In this document: one piece after another, positions 43,807-53,457 of the stretch
Position numbering within the stretch: position 1 is the stretch's first letter
Layout: every line of letters starts with the position of its first letter
Assembly (NCBI GenBank): GCA_964464965.1
Contig: CAYXHM010000012.1
Location: 1-64,000, forward strand
Source of the DNA: UBA5543 sp964464965
GTDB lineage: Bacteria > Bacteroidota > Bacteroidia > Chitinophagales > Chitinophagaceae
Direction: 5' to 3'
DNA length: 64,000 nt
Position numbers and translations under genes: made by a program
The notes under the pieces: generated by a model
Database searches by the model: none
The model's input: the letters and a program-made list of their open reading frames with translations, nothing else
What the model was told of the DNA's origin: nothing

Positions 43807-45018
43807 TCACACATTCATTGTCCAGCCCAGCAGCAGCCAGCCCAATACAATAAGCGGTGCCGGTATCTTTGTAAAGTAGAGAATGGAGAATGTTATCACC
43901 ACCACCACTACGTTGGTCCACTCAAAAGCCATAGTTTGAAACAGTACTACGCCTGATGCCCATATTATACCCACTATAGCAGCATGTATGCCTTCAAGCG
44001 CACGGTAAATAACCACATATTGACGAAGGTTCTGATATACCGGGAACAGGAAAAATAACAATAAGGTACTGGGCAGGAACAGCGCGAATGTTGCTACCAG
44101 GCACCCTACCAGTTGCCACACTACGCCATACTGGCTCATAATCATCCCTCCTACATAAGAAGAAATGGCAAAGACCGGCCCCGGTATAGCTTGTATTATC
44201 CCATATCCTGTAAGTAAATGATCACTGGACAAAAGCGGTGCCAAACCAATATGCTGCGGCCTGTTCACAAACTGGAACAACATCATGGGCAGCAATACCT
44301 GGCCTCCGCCAAAAATAATAGAACCAAAACGGTAAAAGTTTTCAAACAGGTGAAACAGGCGTGCGTGCGGAAAGTTATAGACCCTTGCGGCCTCGCTCAA
44401 TGCTCCTGCCAAGACAAATACTGCCACAAACACCAACAGGTTCATCCATTTTATTGGCTTGGCTTTTTCTTTTGCATCAGGAATGCGTTTATTACTGAAG
44501 TTACTGATAGTACCGGCCAGCACCAGCAATACCGGGAATACCCACGGAAACTGCAGAAAAAATGTAACTATGCCGCAGCCCAGCATAATAGCCCATGTAG
44601 CGACATGTCGCACACTATTGCGCATCATTTTTGCAGCGGCGAAACATATAAAGCCTACAGACATAGGTAATACATACTTAAAAAGGTTTGTATTTACCTG
44701 TTTAGCATCTATATAATATATAAGAAATGAAAACGCCCCCATCAGGATCGTAGCAGGCATAATCCACAATAGCAATGCCGCCAGAGCCAGCGGTATGCCT
44801 CCTCTTTTATATGCTATAAGTGTAACCGTCTGGGTAGATGACGGGCCGGGTAGCATCTGGCAAAAAGCATTATATTCCAGCAACTCATGTTCGGTTACAT
44901 CTTTTCGTTTCTGCACAAAGGTGCGCATCATCATACTGATATGCCCATGCGGACCACCGAAGGCCGTAAAGGAGTACCAGAGCACCGATTTTAAAAATGG
45001 CATATGACGCAAAAACAT
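43807..45018 (-). CDS. chrA: Chromate transporter, CHR family (403 aa)
   Basis: Long-form ChrA with two homologous CHR halves, about 10-12 membrane helices, predicted to export chromate from the cytosol. Motifs: FTAFGGPHGHISMM and PGPSSTQTV in the first half, and GGGQVLLPMM and PGPVFAISSYVGG in the second. An in-frame ATG at codon 6 (45003) is an alternative start. It stands alone, with no chrB or regulator nearby. ChrA homologues also occur where no chromate resistance is known. Confidence 0.93.
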   Translation of the reverse strand: MFLRHMPFLKSVLWYSFTAFGGPHGHISMMMRTFVQKRKDVTEHELLEYNAFCQMLPGPSSTQTVTLIAYKRGGIPLALAALLLWIMPATILMGAFSFLIYYIDAKQVNTNLFKYVLPMSVGFICFAAAKMMRNSVRHVATWAIMLGCGIVTFFLQFPWVFPVLLVLAGTISNFSNKRIPDAKEKAKPIKWMNLLVFVAVFVLAGALSEAARVYNFPHARLFHLFENFYRFGSIIFGGGQVLLPMMLFQFVNRPQHIGLAPLLSSDHLLTGYGIIQAIPGPVFAISSYVGGMIMSQYGVVWQLVGCLVATFALFLPSTLLLFFLFPVYQNLRQYVVIYRALEGIHAAIVGIIWASGVVLFQTMAFEWTNVVVVVITFSILYFTKIPAPLIVLGWLLLGWTMNV

Positions 45019-45126
45019 ATATCCCCCGCAGGTTGGGAGGAAAATTACTCACAAAAAAGGGAAATACATACAGTAGTAAAATACAACGTTAGTTTGTATC
45101 TTGCAGCGTAAATACATTTTTATAGA

Positions 45127-45267
45127 ATGGAAGCTGTACTACATAACGCCTTTTACGATACTTTCCAATACGGCCTCGGCATGATATTATGCTATGTCTT
45201 CATTATACTTATGACCATTGAACTGATATATGTAATGGCAAAGTACTTGGGCGGCGATAAAAAATAA
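45127..45267 (+). CDS. 46-aa single-pass membrane peptide
   Basis: Encodes 46 residues: a polar start (MEAVLHNAFYDTFQYG), a hydrophobic segment of about 20 (GMILCYVFIILMTIELIYVM), and a polar tail ending GGDKK. Good composition for a small inner-membrane protein. It ends 17 bases before the pdxH start, so the two may be cotranscribed. No family was recognised. Confidence 0.5.
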   Translation: MEAVLHNAFYDTFQYGLGMILCYVFIILMTIELIYVMAKYLGGDKK

Positions 45268-45284
45268 CCGCTAAATCCTTTCTA

Positions 45285-45926
45285 TTGAAGGAAATTTCAG
45301 ACATACGGCAGGATTATCTTCTGGCTGAGCTTGACGAAACAATCGTGGGAGATGATCCTATTATCTTTTTTACACGCTGGTTTGCAGAGGCGCAAAAGGC
45401 TGAAATAACTGAAGTTAATGCTATGACACTGGCAACGGTAGGCATTGGCAACAAACCTCATGCACGCATCGTGTTATTAAAAGGGCTGGAAGATGACCAG
45501 TTCCAGTTTTTTACCAACTATAATAGTGAGAAAGGAACAGATATAGCCTACAACCCTTACGTTTCACTTGTTTTCTTCTGGAAAGAACTGGAAAGGCAGG
45601 TTCGTATAGAAGGCAGGGCTTCTGTATTACCAGCAGAAAAGAGCGATGCCTACTTCTACACCCGCCCCAGCGGTAGCCAACTGGGAGCCTGGGCCTCCCC
45701 CCAGAGCAAGGAAATAACAGACCGCAGCATACTGGACATTAACTATACACAATACGAGAATGAATTCCGTGGAACTGAAATTCCACGCCCCGGCCACTGG
45801 GGTGGCTATGCTATAGACCCCGCAGCCATCGAATTCTGGCAGGGGCGCAGTAACCGCATGCACGACAGAATAGTGTTTACAAAAGCACCGGACGGGATGT
45901 GGAAAAAAAAGAGACTTGCCCCATAG
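45285..45926 (+). CDS. pdxH: Pyridoxamine 5'-phosphate oxidase (213 aa)
   Basis: FMN enzyme that oxidises pyridoxine or pyridoxamine phosphate to pyridoxal phosphate, in the cytosol. The start is TTG: the protein begins MKEISDIRQDY, as the family does, and no ATG is available upstream. Seen: FMN-binding RIVLLKG and FFTNYNSEKG, KELERQVRIEG, FYTRPSGSQLGAWASPQS, and C-terminal FWQGRSNRMHDR and RLAP. Length matches the family. Confidence 0.96.
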   Translation: MKEISDIRQDYLLAELDETIVGDDPIIFFTRWFAEAQKAEITEVNAMTLATVGIGNKPHARIVLLKGLEDDQFQFFTNYNSEKGTDIAYNPYVSLVFFWKELERQVRIEGRASVLPAEKSDAYFYTRPSGSQLGAWASPQSKEITDRSILDINYTQYENEFRGTEIPRPGHWGGYAIDPAAIEFWQGRSNRMHDRIVFTKAPDGMWKKKRLAP

Positions 45927-46090
45927 CAAAGATGCCTACGGCTTTGCTAATCATTCACTCCAGGGGATACTGCGAAGCATTTCAAAACACGTACTGCTAT
46001 ATTTATCAATTAATTGCGGGTTAACTATCCGTTAACCAACATTTCTATGATATCATTGTCAAAGGAGTGACATTTGCAAATGCATAGTGT

Positions 46091-46152
46091 ATAGCATTGT
46101 GGATATCATGTGAATATACTGTTGATAAGTTATCCACAAAGCTTTATGCTAT
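46091..46152. promoter_or_regulatory. Inverted repeat with two DnaA-box-like arms
   Basis: GCATTGTGGATA (46094-46105) faces TATCCACAAAGC (46131-46142), 11 of 12 bases complementary, with a 25-base spacer; ATAGCAT (46091-46097) and ATGCTAT (46146-46152) extend the symmetry. The right arm contains TTATCCACA (46130-46138), the exact E. coli DnaA-box consensus; the left arm contains TGTGGATAT, one mismatch. It may be a DnaA or other regulator site controlling the downstream locus. Confidence 0.5.
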
Positions 46153-46281
46153 CAAGATACGTACGTATTTTGCGTATATATTGTAGGATGCTGGAAAAGA
46201 TATTGACGACCATAACATATGTGAATCACACTTTTCCCGGAAATGGTGCAAGTATTAAACAACATACAAGCAGAGTGAAAC

Positions 46282-46298
46282 GGGAGCATGCAGCTCCC
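46282..46298 (+). promoter_or_regulatory. Leader hairpin before the polysaccharide genes
   Basis: GGGAGC / GCTCCC with a five-base loop in the 5' leader, with no T-run directly after it. Possibly an RNA stability or attenuation element. Confidence 0.3.
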
Positions 46299-46368
46299 TT
46301 AGCCATGTGCGGAAAATTGCCGGACAGTAAGAAATGAAGAATACTAACCTGATTAAACACAACAACAT

Positions 46369-47196
46369 ATGCGACAGACTTATTACCTCGTTGCAGTAGC
46401 GCTGCTATTGTTAGGTGTGTCTTGCAAGGCTCCGCAAAAGACCATTTACTTTGCGGAAAATACGCCTCTTGATCCGCATGTACAAGTTGAAAACATTGAA
46501 AAACGCAAGGAAATAACCTTATTACCCGACGATATTATAGCCATAAATGTAACCAGCATCAGCAGCATAACAGCCGGCGTAGGCACAGCGGACCCGGTAG
46601 CAATCTTCAGTCAGGGTGGTACCAATTACAATATCACATCGTCTATAGGCGCAGGTGGCGGTGCCGGGGGCGACAACAAGGGGTTTCTTGTTGACGTTAA
46701 TGGCTTTATAGACTATCCTGTATTAGGAAAAGTAAAAGTGTCCGGCCTGACGATACGTGAGGTAAAGGAAATGATGGCAAAACGCCTGGAGGATTTTATA
46801 AAAAGTCCCGTGGTGGAAGTGCGCATCATTAATTATAAAATCACCGTATTAGGCGAGGCAAATACACCGGGATTTATCATAGCCACCAATCACAAAATAA
46901 GTGTTATAGATGCCATAGCTATGGCGGGGGATATGCCTATTTCGGGTAGGAAAGATAACGTGATGATAATACGGGAAACCGAAGGCAGACGTGAGTATGC
47001 ACGGCTGAACCTGAATAGCCGCAATGTATTCAGCAGCCCGTATTATTACCTGAAACAAAATGATATAATTTATATAGAACCATCCAGGACAAGGCGACAG
47101 GAAAGCAATGATTTCCTGCGGTTTTACCTGCCTACTATTACCTCGTTATTGTCAACAGCAATTGCGATATATGGTGTAACACAAATAGTAAAGTAA
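46369..47196 (+). CDS. Polysaccharide export outer-membrane lipoprotein, Wza-like (275 aa)
   Basis: Forms the outer-membrane channel for exopolysaccharide. Lipobox at Cys19 (LLGVSC). Polysaccharide-export domain (about 50-135) with LLPDDIIAINV and VDVNGFIDYPVLGKVKVSGLT; an SLBB domain (about 150-220) with TVLGEANTPGF and VIDAIAMAGD; and a hydrophobic C-terminal helix (PTITSLLSTAIAIYGVTQI) that serves as the outer-membrane segment in Wza. It is shorter than E. coli Wza (379), with one SLBB rather than two. First gene of the locus; the BY-kinase follows after 21 bases. Confidence 0.92.
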   Translation: MRQTYYLVAVALLLLGVSCKAPQKTIYFAENTPLDPHVQVENIEKRKEITLLPDDIIAINVTSISSITAGVGTADPVAIFSQGGTNYNITSSIGAGGGAGGDNKGFLVDVNGFIDYPVLGKVKVSGLTIREVKEMMAKRLEDFIKSPVVEVRIINYKITVLGEANTPGFIIATNHKISVIDAIAMAGDMPISGRKDNVMIIRETEGRREYARLNLNSRNVFSSPYYYLKQNDIIYIEPSRTRRQESNDFLRFYLPTITSLLSTAIAIYGVTQIVK

Positions 47197-47217
47197 CAGA
47201 CAGAGCGTCATAGAAAA

Positions 47218-49647
47218 ATGGACCAAGGTCAACAACAATCACAAATCAGGTTACTTAACCAGCTCAACGCGTCGTTTGATTTCAGGCGGCTGTTTGGGGC
47301 GCTGGTTAATAAATGGTATTGGTTTGTCCTGGCATTATCCATCACGCTTACAGCCGGCTACCTGTACCTGCGATACACTACACCAAAGTACGCCATGTTC
47401 AGCTCTATACTGCTGGAAGAAGACACTAATGACCCTGCGCAAAGCCTGCTGAGTAAACTTGATCCTGAAAATGACAAATCGAGGGTAAACCTGTTTAATG
47501 AGAAAGTGATACTGCAATCGCAGGACCTGATATCAAAAGTCGTAGATTCCCTGAACCTGAACATACGCTATTGGGCAATAGGCCGTGTAAAAGAAACAGA
47601 ATTGTACAGGGAGTGCCCTATTGCTGTTGAATTTGACAAGAAAGGTTTTACCGGGGACCGCACAAAATTTATTTTAAGGCAGGTAGTAGAAGGGCAGTTT
47701 GAGATAGTAGAGGGAGAAAAAACCGAAAGAGTATTATATGGTACATGGATAAAACGCCCGTATGGCCGTTTTAAAATAGTTTATGTAGAAGGGCCTGAAA
47801 CTAACAAAGGATATCTTGAATCAACTGACTTCATAGTGCAGGTAGAACATGCAGATGATGCTACGGGCAGAGTTGGCGGCGCCTTTACTGTAGAGCTGCA
47901 AGATGGCCGTACCAGCCTGCTGGAACTTTATACTACAGACAACATACGCGAGCGTGGGGTAGATTTCCTGAACGTGCTGATACATTACTACAAAGAGAAT
48001 GAGCTGCTGAGCCTGAACTATGCAGCAGAAAAAACAAGAGAATTTATACAGGACCGTACTGCCAACATCAGCAAAAACCTGCAGGAGCTGGACTCTATGA
48101 CCGTTGACATACAAACGTCGAATGATGTAGTGGATGTACAAACGGAAACTACCGACCTGATGAGCAAGAAAAACCAGACACAGGTACAAATAGACCAGCT
48201 CAACTATAAGAAACAAGTGATAGCCGCAATGAAGAACGGCCTGGAAATGTCTTACAACGGAGAATACGACATAATAGCCGGTGCAGACATTGCAGACCAG
48301 AACCTGGATGCCTTTGTCAAGCAGTACAACTTAGCAGTAGGGCAATATGGTTCTTTATCGAGAAACTGGGGCAAAGCGCACCCACAATTGTTAGAAAAAG
48401 AAAGCGAAATTGCTGCAGTAAGAAAAAGAATACTGGATGCAGCCGACAAGGTGTTGAAGAATGTAAACAGGGAGCTGGCGCAGGTAATGGAAAATGAGCA
48501 GGAGGTAACTGATAGGATAAGGCTTGCACCCCAGATAGATAAAGAAATAAAAGATGTAAACAGGAACTATCCGGTATTGCAGAATATATACCTGTTGCTC
48601 TACCAGAAACTGGTTGAAAATGAAATATCTGTTTATTCTTCTACGGGCAAATCAAAAGTAGTAGTTGCGCCATATTCAACCGGTGAGCCTATTAGCCCTG
48701 TACCAAAGAGTATATATATGATGATGTTCCTGGTGGGAGTCCTTGTACCGGGAAGCATTGTTGTATTACGTGAATTGCTGAACAACAAGGTTATCAATGA
48801 AAACGATATAGAATCACAAACGTCTATTCCCATAATAGGTTCTATAGGACGTGTAGAGGGCACCGCCAACCGTGAAAATACTATCGTTGTGGGCCCGCAT
48901 ATACGCACAGGTGTTGCAGAACAGTTCAGGCTGATACGCGCCAACCTGGAGTTTATGTCTGCCAGCAAAGAAAACCGTGTGTACATGATAACATCCAGTA
49001 CCAGCGGAGAGGGTAAATCATTTATATCCATAAATATGGGTGTAACTATGACACTGGCTAAAAAACGCGTGATCATTCTTGAATTTGACCTTCGTAAACC
49101 AAAAATCTCCCAATACCTGGGGTTGACCAATGAAGGAGGAATAAGCACCTACCTTGCAGGCATGTGTGGCCTTGAGCAGGTGATAAAAGCATCAGGCATA
49201 CATGAAAACCTGTACATAGGCAATTGTGGCCCAATACCACCTAACCCGGGAGAGCTGCTGGTTTCTGATAAGACACATAAGTTGTTTAATGAGCTGAAAG
49301 AAATGTTTGACGTGATAATAGTAGATACTGCACCTATAGGAATGGTATCTGACGCGCTTATCCTGTCACAATTTTCAAGCATCAATCTTTTTGTCATCAG
49401 GCAATCTTATACTGTAAAAGACCAGGTGCGTATGTTTGACGTGCTGCACAAAGACGGTAAAATGCAGAATCCTGCCATTATTTTCAACGGGGTAGAATTC
49501 CTGAAAAAATACGGATACGGTTACGGTGGAAGTTCCGGATATGGATATGGCTACGTGTATGGCTACCAGGCGGGTGGCTATGGGTACTACGACGAAGGCA
49601 ACGGCAGGAAAGGCAACGCCATAAAGCGCTTTTTTACTAAAAAGTAA
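47218..49647 (+). CDS. Wzz/BY-kinase fusion for exopolysaccharide (809 aa)
   Basis: Membrane copolymerase and tyrosine autokinase in one chain. Two membrane helices (about 37-55 and 500-520) bracket a coiled-coil-rich Wzz/GNVR domain. The C-terminal kinase has Walker A STSGEGKS (about 592-599), Walker A' ILEFDLRKPK (about 620), and Walker B IIVDTAPIG (about 697). The last 45 residues are a Gly-Tyr tail with eleven Tyr, the autophosphorylation cluster. It regulates chain length and export with the Wza-like protein. Start ATG has good spacing after the previous gene. Confidence 0.95.
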   Translation: MDQGQQQSQIRLLNQLNASFDFRRLFGALVNKWYWFVLALSITLTAGYLYLRYTTPKYAMFSSILLEEDTNDPAQSLLSKLDPENDKSRVNLFNEKVILQSQDLISKVVDSLNLNIRYWAIGRVKETELYRECPIAVEFDKKGFTGDRTKFILRQVVEGQFEIVEGEKTERVLYGTWIKRPYGRFKIVYVEGPETNKGYLESTDFIVQVEHADDATGRVGGAFTVELQDGRTSLLELYTTDNIRERGVDFLNVLIHYYKENELLSLNYAAEKTREFIQDRTANISKNLQELDSMTVDIQTSNDVVDVQTETTDLMSKKNQTQVQIDQLNYKKQVIAAMKNGLEMSYNGEYDIIAGADIADQNLDAFVKQYNLAVGQYGSLSRNWGKAHPQLLEKESEIAAVRKRILDAADKVLKNVNRELAQVMENEQEVTDRIRLAPQIDKEIKDVNRNYPVLQNIYLLLYQKLVENEISVYSSTGKSKVVVAPYSTGEPISPVPKSIYMMMFLVGVLVPGSIVVLRELLNNKVINENDIESQTSIPIIGSIGRVEGTANRENTIVVGPHIRTGVAEQFRLIRANLEFMSASKENRVYMITSSTSGEGKSFISINMGVTMTLAKKRVIILEFDLRKPKISQYLGLTNEGGISTYLAGMCGLEQVIKASGIHENLYIGNCGPIPPNPGELLVSDKTHKLFNELKEMFDVIIVDTAPIGMVSDALILSQFSSINLFVIRQSYTVKDQVRMFDVLHKDGKMQNPAIIFNGVEFLKKYGYGYGGSSGYGYGYVYGYQAGGYGYYDEGNGRKGNAIKRFFTKK

Positions 49648-49750
49648 GCAATACTACGCAGCGTTATCTGCATGTTAACACACAACAAATGCAATGCTGT
49701 TCATCAGTATATGCAATATCATTGCAAAATAAATTAGTTACATATAGCTG

Positions 49751-51526
49751 ATGAAACTGAAAAAGAGGAATGCGCTTTCGTACGTAGCGAAATTATATAA
49801 TATATTTAACCGCAAGCAGAAAAAGACGTTTAACTGGCTGGTTTTCTGGACGTTTATCAGTTCCATCACAGACCTGGTAGGGCTCTCCCTGATAATACCG
49901 GTAGTAGGCCTGGTGATGTCAGAGACTTTTTATACTACAGTGATTACCAACTACCCTATCCTGGCCGGCTTCACAAAAAACGAGTTACTGATATATACCG
50001 TTATTGCTTTTTTCCTACTGATAATAGCTAAGAATGCTTTTGGATTGCTTATAAACTGGCTTCAGGTAAGTTTTGTACGCAAACTATATGTGACATCGTC
50101 TATGAATGTGCTGGACAAAATATACGACCGGTCTATGCTGGACATGCGAAAAGAAACGTCTAATGAACTGGTAAGTAAACTTACTTATTACCAATCTGCA
50201 CTTTGCAGCAGTGCCGCCATATCCAGTCTTATCCTCATTAACGAGGCTATAATATTTTTACTTACAGGTCTTATTATATGCTTGTATAACTGGCAACTCT
50301 TTTTCTTGTTAATAGGTGTACTGGTACCCGTAATGGGAGCGTTTTATGCCAAGGTAAAAAACATGATACGCGTAGCAGGCGAGGAGAAAAGCAAAAACGC
50401 CATAAAACTATATGCTTATGCGCAGGAAATGATATTCGGCTACACAGACATAAAAATAGCCGGTACAGAAGATCGTTTTAAAAAGCGTTTTGAAAATTAT
50501 GCTAAAAGATATAGCCACAACCAGGGGCATATAGACTTCATGATGTTCATTCCCACACGCATCATCGAGATCGCAATATTTTTGTGTATCATACTCATAC
50601 TTATTTACGGGGTATTTGTATTGAAAGACACGGAGAAAATAATTACAACTGTAAGCCTTTTTTCTGTTGTGGCCTATCGCAGCATACCATCTATCAACAG
50701 GTTTGTTATCTCTATGAACAACCTCACATCCAGCGGGTTCATTTTTAAAGATGTAGATTTTAAGCCTACAGAAGAAGAAGATAAAAAAACGAAAGCCTCA
50801 GAAGAGCTGACATTGCAATCGGCTATCAGTTTCAACAATGTTGGCTACACATACCCCGGTACAGGCACGCAGATATTGAAAAACTGCACTTTGGAAATAA
50901 AGAAAGGTGAATCAATTGGAATTATAGGACGCTCCGGCGCCGGAAAATCTACATTGGTAAATAACCTGCTTGGTTTCTTACACCCTACCGATGGCAATAT
51001 ACAGATTGATAATACGACACTTACACCCGGCAACACGCATAAATGGTGGGAAATACTTGGCTACGTACGGCAGGATGTATTCATCATGAATACAACTTTT
51101 AAAGAAAATGTAGCAATAGGAGAACCCGTAGGCGATATAGACCCTGTGAGGCTGGCGCGTGCTATAAAACTTTCAAGCCTGAAACCACTTGTGGATTCAT
51201 GGCCGGATAAAGAAAATACAATGCTTAATGAGGGTGGCAACAACCTTTCCGGCGGACAGAAACAGCGTATTGCCATAGCCCGCGCCATATATAAAGGTGC
51301 ACAGGTATTAATATTTGATGAGGCTACATCTGCATTAGACTCTGCAACAGAAGAAGAAATCACTAATTCTATACGTGCCCTGGGTGAGGAACATTTAACG
51401 GTTATAATTATCGCTCACCGCTATACATCATTAAAATACTGTGACTATATATATAAAATAGATAACGGAACTATACAAGACAAATTGACCTACCCGCAAC
51501 TGATGTCTGCGGAACAGGCACACTAA
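49751..51526 (+). CDS. ABC transporter, fused permease and ATPase, PglK-like flippase candidate (591 aa)
   Basis: Half-transporter: six membrane helices (about 25-330), then an ATPase with Walker A GRSGAGKST (about 393), signature LSGGQ (about 500), Walker B VLIFDEATSALD (about 520), and H-loop IIIAHR (about 553). The N-terminal pattern (SITDLVGLSLIIPVVGLVMSE) resembles PglK/WlaB lipid-linked oligosaccharide flippases. No Wzx flippase is present in the window, so this is the best candidate for moving lipid-linked sugars across the inner membrane. A lipid A or peptide exporter is the alternative. Confidence 0.88.
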   Translation: MKLKKRNALSYVAKLYNIFNRKQKKTFNWLVFWTFISSITDLVGLSLIIPVVGLVMSETFYTTVITNYPILAGFTKNELLIYTVIAFFLLIIAKNAFGLLINWLQVSFVRKLYVTSSMNVLDKIYDRSMLDMRKETSNELVSKLTYYQSALCSSAAISSLILINEAIIFLLTGLIICLYNWQLFFLLIGVLVPVMGAFYAKVKNMIRVAGEEKSKNAIKLYAYAQEMIFGYTDIKIAGTEDRFKKRFENYAKRYSHNQGHIDFMMFIPTRIIEIAIFLCIILILIYGVFVLKDTEKIITTVSLFSVVAYRSIPSINRFVISMNNLTSSGFIFKDVDFKPTEEEDKKTKASEELTLQSAISFNNVGYTYPGTGTQILKNCTLEIKKGESIGIIGRSGAGKSTLVNNLLGFLHPTDGNIQIDNTTLTPGNTHKWWEILGYVRQDVFIMNTTFKENVAIGEPVGDIDPVRLARAIKLSSLKPLVDSWPDKENTMLNEGGNNLSGGQKQRIAIARAIYKGAQVLIFDEATSALDSATEEEITNSIRALGEEHLTVIIIAHRYTSLKYCDYIYKIDNGTIQDKLTYPQLMSAEQAH

Positions 51527-51539
51527 AAAACACAATACT

Positions 51540-52490
51540 ATGAATAAGTTGGTATCTGTTGTTGTACCCAACTATAACTGCGCCGAATATCTTGATAAAT
51601 GCCTGGAACATATCGTGAACCAGACATACACAAATTTCGAGTGCGTTATATGCGACAACGCATCTACAGATAACTCCCTGGATGTTATTTACAAATGGGC
51701 TGCAAAAGACAAACGGATACGCGTACTTACAACCGAAGTGAATGTAGGAGGTATGCGCTGCTATAACAGGTTGTTTGCAGAAGCTAATGGAGATTATATT
51801 ATGATACAGGATTCTGACGACTGGTGCGACCTAACAAGGGTAGCACGGCAAGCAGAAATACTGGACAAATATGATGTTGGCTGCTGTATGACCAACTCCA
51901 TATTTTACTACGGCCATATAGAACCCGAATATCCCGCGCAACCGGGTTCGGGTGTGGTAACAGATGTTTCAAAAGAAGACTGGGCACCTGCAACTATCAT
52001 GTTCAGGAGGGAAATTCTAAAAACAATTCCCGGCTATGATCTGTACTGGGACAGGGTAACCAGCTACGACAATTATTTCATCATGGATATCATCAGCAAA
52101 TTTGGTGGATATTATATTGATGACTATTTGTATTTTGTATGGGCACGGCCTAATTCAGATCATAGAACAATAGAACTGGACGACCCGCATGCGTTGAGAA
52201 AACTTATATCGTTTGACGTATATAAAGAATTGAAAAGACAAAGGCTATCAACAGGTACAGACTGGCTGAATGAAAAAGACATGACGGCACTTAAAACCTT
52301 CGAGAATAAATTACTGAACGACAGGAAATACATTGCCGATAAGTTGCGAATGTTTGCGAGCATACAAATAGACAATGGGAAACTGGCAAATGGCTGGGAG
52401 CTGCTGAAGCAGGCAATAGGCCACGCCCCTTTCTATATAAACAACTACCGCACCCTATTCTATTTATTTAAAAAAGGACTGCGTAAGTAA
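51540..52490 (+). CDS. Family 2 glycosyltransferase (316 aa)
   Basis: GT-A fold starting VSVVVPNYNCAEYLDKCLE, with DNASTDNS and the metal-binding QDSDDWCD (about 90) of GT2. Inverting enzyme that adds a sugar from a nucleotide donor to a growing glycan, on the cytosolic side. The C-terminal 80 residues (TGTDWLNEKD onwards) are similar to those of the next gene, a feature that sets this pair apart. Start follows the ABC gene by 13 bases; the donor and acceptor cannot be predicted. Confidence 0.93.
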   Translation: MNKLVSVVVPNYNCAEYLDKCLEHIVNQTYTNFECVICDNASTDNSLDVIYKWAAKDKRIRVLTTEVNVGGMRCYNRLFAEANGDYIMIQDSDDWCDLTRVARQAEILDKYDVGCCMTNSIFYYGHIEPEYPAQPGSGVVTDVSKEDWAPATIMFRREILKTIPGYDLYWDRVTSYDNYFIMDIISKFGGYYIDDYLYFVWARPNSDHRTIELDDPHALRKLISFDVYKELKRQRLSTGTDWLNEKDMTALKTFENKLLNDRKYIADKLRMFASIQIDNGKLANGWELLKQAIGHAPFYINNYRTLFYLFKKGLRK

Positions 52491-52494
52491 ATAT

Positions 52495-53454
52495 ATGAGT
52501 GCACAGGTAAGCATTATAATGTGTTCATATAACTCTGCCCAATACGTAGTTAAAGCCATAGAATGTATACTGGCACAAACTTTTACTGATTGGGAACTAG
52601 TTATAAGTGACGACCACTCTACTGACAACTCAGTGGATGTAATAACACCATACCTGCAAGACCCGCGCATAAAGCTGTATATACAGGAACAAAATGCAGG
52701 GTATGTAAAAAATAAGAACAGCGCCATGCGCCGGGCAACAGCCCCGCTCATTACTCAACTTGACTCTGACGACCTTTGCCCTGCAGACAGGATAGAAAAG
52801 CAAGTGAATGTTTTTAAAACCAATACCGGTATAAAAATATGCGGCAGTGATTTTATAGCTATAGGTGTAGATGACCTGCCGCTACCGCCACCGGAATTTA
52901 ATAACAGGAAGAAGTATGAAAAGGACTTTATTATAACAGGCCTTCAGCTTGATTATCCTTTTTGGTTTCCGGGGCTGATGTGGCGCAAAGAATTGTTTGA
53001 TGAAGCAGGTTATTTCTCAGAATACTTTAATGGTATATATGGCGACGACCATTACTGGACACTGAAAGTGCACAAGAACCACCCTATATACTTTCTGAAA
53101 GATGCACTGTATTATTACAGGATAAATCCGGCCTCTATTACCAATGTATTAGACAATGACAGAAAACTGATAGCGCAGGATATAATAGCAGAATTACACA
53201 GGCTAATAAAAAACACCGGGACGGACTGGTTACAGCAAAACAATATTGAGGCTGGGAAATTATTTGAGAAGGAATTGTTTAATAACAAAGCATTGATGGC
53301 AAAACGCTACCGTATGTGGGCTGCAAAGGCTATTGACAAGAAAAACTGGAAACAGGCAACCCACCTGTTAAAAAAACATTTCGCATACAGTAAAACAGAT
53401 GTTTCAGGCTACAGGACATTATTATACTTTTTACGTAGCAGGTATTTAAGCTAA
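52495..53454 (+). CDS. Family 2 glycosyltransferase, tandem paralogue (319 aa)
   Basis: GT-A domain with VSIIMCSYNSAQYVVKAIE, SDDHSTDNS and QLDSDDLCPADR (about 87). The final part (TGTDWLQQNNIEAGKLFEKE onwards) parallels that of the previous gene, including the NYRTL-like / GYRTLLYFL end. The pair clearly arose by tandem duplication, then diverged in the catalytic half. Starts four bases after the previous stop. Confidence 0.93.
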   Translation: MSAQVSIIMCSYNSAQYVVKAIECILAQTFTDWELVISDDHSTDNSVDVITPYLQDPRIKLYIQEQNAGYVKNKNSAMRRATAPLITQLDSDDLCPADRIEKQVNVFKTNTGIKICGSDFIAIGVDDLPLPPPEFNNRKKYEKDFIITGLQLDYPFWFPGLMWRKELFDEAGYFSEYFNGIYGDDHYWTLKVHKNHPIYFLKDALYYYRINPASITNVLDNDRKLIAQDIIAELHRLIKNTGTDWLQQNNIEAGKLFEKELFNNKALMAKRYRMWAAKAIDKKNWKQATHLLKKHFAYSKTDVSGYRTLLYFLRSRYLS

Positions 53455-53457
53455 AGG

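Larger units (their letters stand above)
45927..46368. other. 440-base leader of the polysaccharide locus
   Basis: No supported gene (a 75-residue frame at 46110-46337 lacks protein character). It contains an inverted repeat with DnaA-box-like arms (46091-46152) and a short hairpin (46282-46298), described separately. Confidence 0.7.

Noticed and set aside
46098..46138. Replication origin at the two DnaA-box-like sites
   Set aside because: Only two boxes are present, with no AT-rich unwinding element and no dnaA, dnaN or gidA genes nearby.
46110..46337. 75-residue frame in the polysaccharide leader
   Set aside because: It crosses the inverted repeat and the hairpin, and its composition is irregular.
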